A stretch of 64,000 bases of DNA from Argopecten irradians (Eukaryota; Mollusca; Bivalvia; Pectinida; Pectinidae). Position 1 is the first letter of the stretch; the number at the start of each line of letters is the position of its first letter. Shown here piece by piece: positions 58,030 to 64,000 of the stretch. The position numbers and the translations under genes were made by a program. Under the pieces are notes generated by a model that was not told the DNA's origin, did not search any database, and saw nothing but the letters and a program-made list of their open reading frames with translations. The stretch is taken from the NCBI RefSeq assembly GCF_041381155.1, contig NC_091146.1, positions 39,092,896 through 39,156,895 of the forward strand. Reading direction: 5' to 3'.

Positions 58030-61000
58030 TTCAAACAACTTTTACCATCGTTTTTTTTGTACTATCATTATACACTGATAATGATATAATACTAGAAAGC
58101 ATTTAAACATGTAATATTATCATATATTTTAAGAAAAAAATTTCATATGAATTGAATTGTAATAAATGATATTCAATTACAACGTTACGGTGACGTCATC
58201 TGCCTCAAAACAATGAGAATACGACCGGTAGCTCAAAATATTTAAAAAAAAAAAATTATAACGTCACAAGAAAATTATATTTTTCGTTTGCTTTTCATTA
58301 CCGTTGCTACACTCCAAATGCTCGACGCCATCGGTTTCAATCGAGCTCGTCACTACAAGTACGTTAACAACTTTCAAATTCATCAAAATAAAGAAAGTGA
58401 TAATTAACCAATATTGATCACACGATAGATAATTATGATGACACTCTACCTATCTGTTGCACTACTACATTGCATCCATATCGACTATATACTAACCATT
58501 TGGTAACAGTTGATTGCAGCATAAATAACAATGCAAATGTCATGTTAGCTCGTTCAAGTATTCTACCACTAACACTTGTTTTTATTTATATATATTAAAT
58601 AAATGATCTGCTTTTACATGTTCGTCGTCACATTTAAAACTGTGTTGGTTGCTAATTTAGGTAACTATGGTAGGCAAGGTTACTGGGTAAAAATTTCCGG
58701 TTGTTGAACGTTATAACTACCGTTTAATTTGAAATATTACAATGATACCTTTCAATTAATTTTAAAATATGTTGGATTTTTTTTTTCAATTTCAAAATTT
58801 GATCATATATCAATAATGTCTATTTGGCAAAAAATGGAGATAATTGAGGCGGAACGACCAAATATCGTTGTCAGAGAAGTGATGTATTCGAGCCGCCATA
58901 TTTGATTTTCAACAGAATAATGTAACAGTACTGTGATATAACCCTAGCCTATAGAAGATATGACCGCTGAGCAGCTGAATGTATATCATGGATGCGTCGG
59001 TCTACGAATGCGATATAGATCCGAAGACTAAATTCATTATAATCGTAACTTTCATTTCCGTGAATGTAGGATAATATTTCCATGGTTTGTGTAGGACTAT
59101 TTTGAATGCAAAGACGGAGGATAACGCTGGTTATACAGTTTCGGATAAAGGTTTCCTTTTTGTGAACCTGTACAAGATCTGATAAACTATTATTCACTTA
59201 GAAGCTCTAAGAACTGTTCTCCAATCAGCTGTCCCGTATATTTGGGTGAGAGGAGTTACCGAACACGCATGCTGACGTAACTATCCTTTATTTGCATATT
59301 ACAGAGTTATCTGCCCTCGCGGATAGGCATTGAGTAAAATATCATGTGTTTGCGAGCATAACGTCATACTTTTTAGAGAAAACCACATGAATTTCGCTCA
59401 CAAAATAAACCTCTGGACATTAAAAATTAATGAGATGAAAGATTGCATTGAAACTTTCAAAATCGCAAACAATTAACAGTTAGCATCAATTCCGTCTTAA
59501 CTTTTTGCATATAACAGAGAGATACCTTCCATCTGGGTAGACAATCCTACTCCATTATCAAACGTCATTGTAACTTCATCATGTGAGCAAAATTATGTCA
59601 CAAATGACGACAACACAAACAAATGAAGGCCAAAATGTCTGATTGTCACACTTCAGGATAAACTGTATTTGATCCAATAAAGGCTGCCGTCCCTATGTTA
59701 CATGTATGACCGAAGGTCGGTGATGTTCTCCAGGAACTCTACATTTTGTCGAGGCCAGGAATACCTAATTTCTACTCCAATATTCCCCTTATAAACATTT
59801 CGATCTTTCATCTACATTTATGAGTTTTTAATGTATCATCATGATCATGAGGCGGGGATTTTTTCCGGAAACTTCATTTTTATGAGTGTTTCATTACGAC
59901 ATTTTTTATTTCGACTTTAGATCTATGCCTTTCTTTTTAAATCGGTGACCTTTCAAAACCGGTGACCTTACAAAATCGGTAACCTTACAAAATTGGTAAC
60001 CTTAAAAATCAGTTACCTTACAAAATCGGTGACATTTACAAATTCGGTGACCTTACAGAACCGATGCTCTTGCCATTTTTTGGCACATTCTCCGAACATT
60101 CCTGAGGAATGCCCCTTGTTTGTAGGCAGGACCAGCGATTAATTTTGGTTTTTATTACCATCCCAACGCTTGATCTATTATTTTGTTTTGATGGCAAATA
60201 CAATTTTAGTTGTATAAACGTTTAGCTAATAACATTTGAGAAATACAACAAAATTATTAATTGTATTTTTACATTTCCATTTAAAAAATCAAAAGCCGTT
60301 CGATAAGGTAGTGGATCTTTGATATTACACTGATCATCACTATCTAAACAATTAAAAATCAGAAAAAAATTAAATGCAATTTTCATAACGCGGGTCGTCT
60401 TATGATTCCCGCTGTCGTCCTAATTTCCACGTGTTATATGATTAATTGACTATCACTGCGCCAGACGTTGAAAAAAAATGAAATGAATCTTCATTGTTAA
60501 CATAGACTAGACAGGGAATTGTATTGGTGTTGTAACCTCATCTTAGACCATAGATATGAGATTATTTTTTTAATGAAACTTTTTTTTTCGGACAGGTACA
60601 TGTACATTGTAGTGTAATGGTAAGTATGGTATACAAACAAGTTATAACGTCCCCGTTAGAGGAATGGTTGAGCTGAATTGTTGTAGCTTTGTATGTGTAA
60701 TTATCTACCAGTGTCTTCTTCATAGCTTATTAAATCTTTTGTCAATTTACTAATGTATACGTATAAAAATCTTTTGTCAATGCTTTACAGTGTCAATCCC
60801 TAGACGTAGTTTGTCGTCATGAGACTGTGCTTTGAAATATTATCGAGAATGTTCTACATAAAACATATAACGACAATACAACAAAACATGTATATTTAAG
60901 AGCGTGTTCAAAATTGAATGATTTTAAAAGATGAGTCACATGCACATTTATTAGCTGTTTCTATTTTTAAAGCAGTACGTCACTGGAAATTTCCACTGTC

Positions 61001-62430
61001 TCCTATAGCTCCAGTGTATACAGCTACATGTACATGCAAGTTTGTTAGATAACATTTTTCCTGTGTAGAAGGAAGGCTTTAACATTTACCTGTGTAAAGT
61101 TGTCTATAACTACCTATGTATGTAAATCGAACTTGAGATCTCTACAACCTGTGAATTTGACTATTTTGTATACTATAGGCTGGACATTTTAAAAGACAAA
61201 TGAAAGATCAACCTAAATACGTTTGATGTGGGTTGTGGACTAAAGAGCTCTCTACAACATATCAATAATGACTTTTACAACCACATATATAGATAGTGCT
61301 TGATGGAATCATTGCTTTTAACATGGAACGCCAGAACTGTCTTAGGGGGTCATGAACTATTATATTCGAAGTTTTCTCCCATTATATTCTGTACATATTT
61401 CTTTATATGTGGTAGTTACGTCGTTATATTCGGTAGTCAAGTCTTTATATGCGGTAGTTGTGTTGTTATATAGGTGTTCTCGAACTACTTTTTTTTAGAT
61501 ATTTGAGCTTGAAATCCGTACAAATTCGCTGACCGAAAATAGAAAAATTCATAAAAAATATGTTTTCTGTAATCTTAGGACGAATGTAATCTCGATCCTG
61601 TTGATTTTCTGTCCTTAATTTCTAACGATGTAACAATATACAAAACTATCGTATTTTAAGAAATGCTAACTAATTTACGTTATTTCCGAGGACCGTTTCT
61701 ATACGTGATTATCATGTTTTGCCATATTTTCGCCCCTAAAAAAATCAATGAATAGGAAAAAAGGCATTGAACACTCATGTCAATTTCATAATATTTGTAC
61801 ATGATATTCCCAAGGTAATATGTTTTTCAAATATCATATAATAACATGGGGTCCTCGATCAAATTTTCACAATTTTTAAGCTTAAAGTTTGTAGCTCACA
61901 CTCCTACCCCCATTTCATCCAGGGCTCAAAGGGTCATATTTGACTTTTTTTTTTAAATGATGCCACAAAAAAAAATTCTCTATCATCAGTTCATATAATG
62001 TTTTTGTCATATCATATCATGTTTATGTCTGTTTACTTTTACGATTTTCTCTAACATTTTGTGTTTTAAGGAAATTCGTAGGCGATTTTTTTCAGAATTC
62101 CGGAATTTCAGTCTGGACGGGTCCGCTCTTATCATTTATTGCGACGAACATTACTTCCGGTGCTTGAAAAATCCATTCCCATTTACGACATGGACCGCAA
62201 AAATCTCATAGATTGCATCTAATATTCACTTCATTGCTTTTATTTGATTTTATTTATTTGATTTTTAACATTCGATATTAATGTAGACAATTTTACCTAT
62301 TGAATAAATATCCAAGTGGAATGTCGTAGCGTATCGGAAACCATTCTGAAATTCAAAACAACCACGGTAGCTTTCGGTTTAGCGTCATATGAATTGGCGT
62401 GGTTTTCAAAATATATGAACCTACCTTTGA
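58030..62430. other. Long AT-rich stretch without recognised genes
   Basis: No exon is convincing. The 82-codon minus frame at 58949-59197 shows no domain. The only clear structure is the small tandem repeat at 59940-60066. T- and A-runs are common. Confidence 0.4.
59940..60066 (+). repeat. GGTGACCTTACAAAATC tandem repeat
   Basis: Seven imperfect copies of an 18-20-bp unit (CGGTGACCTTACAAAAT) occur in a row, with spacing varying by 1-2 bp. Confidence 0.85.
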
Positions 62431-62431
62431 T

Positions 62432-63200
62432 AATCAAATAGTGTTAAATTGGATGAAGGTAGGGTTTGGATTTCAACATACTTTTTTAAAACCATAATTT
62501 AAACACACAAAAATGGTCTGTTTATTACAACTGACAAACATATATAAAAAAGACCCACGGGTAGTAAAATATAAACTTATTGTTGACTTATATTTATCAG
62601 GTTTACTGATTTACATTGTTTATTTTTGAAAGACGACCTGAACAGTGAGTAATAATACTTTGTAACGCTGGTAAGAACCACTGATTTTCTATCATGATAT
62701 GCGGCTAAAACATTTAAATGAGGCGTAATGAATCACATTGTATTGTATGGCGTTAGATGTGTATTGTTCTATTGTTCTAGTGTAACGACTTGATAACAAT
62801 CATAGACATTTAAATGGGACCTCCTCTGTGTGTCGTCTGTATGATAAGGGCGACTAAAGTCATTCCCTTGTTTGGAATTAAGGGCGCTGTGGCCGAGGTA
62901 GACCTCAAACATATCAACACAAATCTCCACCCAAACATTAAGTAGTTGTACACGAGTGCAGGTCGGTAATTTACTTCGGTACTACTTACTTATCTTCACT
63001 ACTAATACCAAATCCTGACACGTCCATGAATTGACTTTTTCTATAACGTCAAACCAATCTATGATATTAAAATCCCTTTATATGTAAAATTTTAAACTTG
63101 ACATAGCATGTCCCTCTGCAGCAGCTTGCTTAACTTGTCAAACTAGCTTACGGGATTTTAGTATTGTTTTTGATCATTCATTTTTAAATACCAACATTTA
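62432..63200 (+). repeat. Dispersed ~0.8-kb repeat, copy 2, with decayed SINE
   Basis: This is collinear with 55853-56780. The SINE is still recognisable at about 62868 (GGGCGCTGTGGCCGAGG) and by its body (TTTACTTCGGTACTACTTAC, ATAACGTCAAACCAATC), but the B-box region is deleted. The SINE was therefore present before this repeat was copied. Confidence 0.8.
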
Positions 63201-63284
63201 TTTGCGGCCTAGAAAAAGCATTAAAATCCTTTTTCTGTAATCTGAAGTTTAAACAACTCATCACGAGACATATTCATAAAGGAT

Positions 63285-64000
63285 ATCTGCCTTAGAGACG
63301 AGGCCAGTTATTTATGCTTACTGGTTACGTTTACATACTGCTTAGGGACGAGGCCAAGTACATTTAGCAGTTTGCTTACTGAGTTATTTTCTTTCGGGTT
63401 GGATGGAGGCCAATTTACATTTACTTATTGGTTAGGGGACGAGGCCAATACATTTACTTAGCTGTTTAGGTATGAGGGCCAGTACGTATTACATTTACAG
63501 GACTGTAAGGGGATGACGGTCAATACTTTTACATGTACTGTTAGGTATGAGGCCAATACATTTACTTTACTGTTTAGGGAATGAGCCAATACATTTACTT
63601 ACTGTTAGGGATGGGCCAAGTACATTTACTTACTGTTAGGGATGAGGCCAATACATTTTACTTACTGTTAGGGATGAGGTCAATACATTTACTTACTGTT
63701 AGGGATGAGGCCAATACATTTACTTACTGTTAGGGATGAGGCCAGTACAATTTACTTACTGTTAGGGATGAGTCATTTACATTTACTTACTGTTTGGGAT
63801 GAGGCCAATACATTTACTTACTGTTAGGGATGAGGTCAATACATTTACTTACTGTTAGGGATGAGGTCCATTTACACTGTTAGGATGAGGTATACATTTA
63901 CCTGTTAGGGGATGAGGCCAATACATTTACTTACTGTTAGGATGAGGGCTCAGTCCAGTTAATTTACTTATTGCTTACGGGTGAGGCCAATACATTTACA
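63285..64000 (+). repeat. 31-bp tandem repeat running off the right edge
   Basis: The unit is TTAGGGATGAGGCCAATACA then TTTACTTACTG (31 bp). It is regular from about 63540 and more degenerate from 63285 to 63540. More than 15 copies are visible, and the array continues beyond the window. Confidence 0.93.

Noticed and set aside
63540..64000. TTAGGG in each unit of the terminal array suggested telomeric sequence
   Set aside because: TTAGGG occurs once per 31-bp unit and is not repeated head-to-tail; the rest of the unit is unrelated.

Overview
This window is eukaryotic, AT-rich and dominated by repeats. It most likely comes from a bivalve or other mollusc. The evidence is spliced genes with GT-AG introns, a gene combining a DZIP3-like HEPN domain with a STAND NTPase (a type expanded in molluscs), tRNA-derived SINEs, and a dense load of tandem minisatellites and non-autonomous DNA elements. 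The species assignment is an inference; no single sequence here proves it.

Layout. At 0-3 kb, the first coding exon of an SLC6-type sodium-coupled transporter lies on the minus strand (2529-2712), and its first intron runs off the left edge. At 3-11.5 kb there is a 22-bp minisatellite, a 145-147-bp satellite with dimeric periodicity, a dispersed repeat, a tRNA-derived SINE and a 3.3-kb array of a 29/30-bp unit. At 11.9-13.7 kb is a decayed, intron-containing hAT-like transposase gene. A reverse-transcriptase scrap follows at 14.9 kb, then arrays of 62-bp, ~145-bp and 17-bp units up to 18.7 kb.

At 19.4-24.6 kb is the main gene of the window. Its parts are a DZIP3-like HEPN domain with an intact R-x5-H motif, an exon made of four 14-residue repeats, a short linker exon, a STAND-type P-loop NTPase and ankyrin-like repeats. 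Four blocks are joined by phase-1 introns, and the 3' part carries two apparent frameshifts. The architecture is that of an NLR-like innate immune sensor.

From 27 to 53.9 kb the sequence is almost entirely a hierarchical repeat family, here called X: ~170-bp submonomers, ~510-bp units and ~2.5-kb modules bounded by short palindromic hairpins. It is interrupted by an 882-bp inverted-repeat element (34072-34953) and by a tandemly duplicated ~2.3-kb segment (37950-45945). The second copy of that segment is split by a 3427-bp inverted-repeat transposon (41034-44460), which carries at least two exons of a gene on its minus strand. The undisrupted tandem copy gives the empty site directly.

From 53.9 to 64 kb there is a broken Ty3/gypsy-like pol fragment, two diverged copies of an ~800-bp repeat that each contain a SINE, a possible TATA promoter with a 5' exon near 57.3 kb, a short GC-rich patch, and a 31-bp tandem array reaching the right edge. 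Apart from the transporter exon and the HEPN-STAND gene, nothing here looks like an intact host protein gene.
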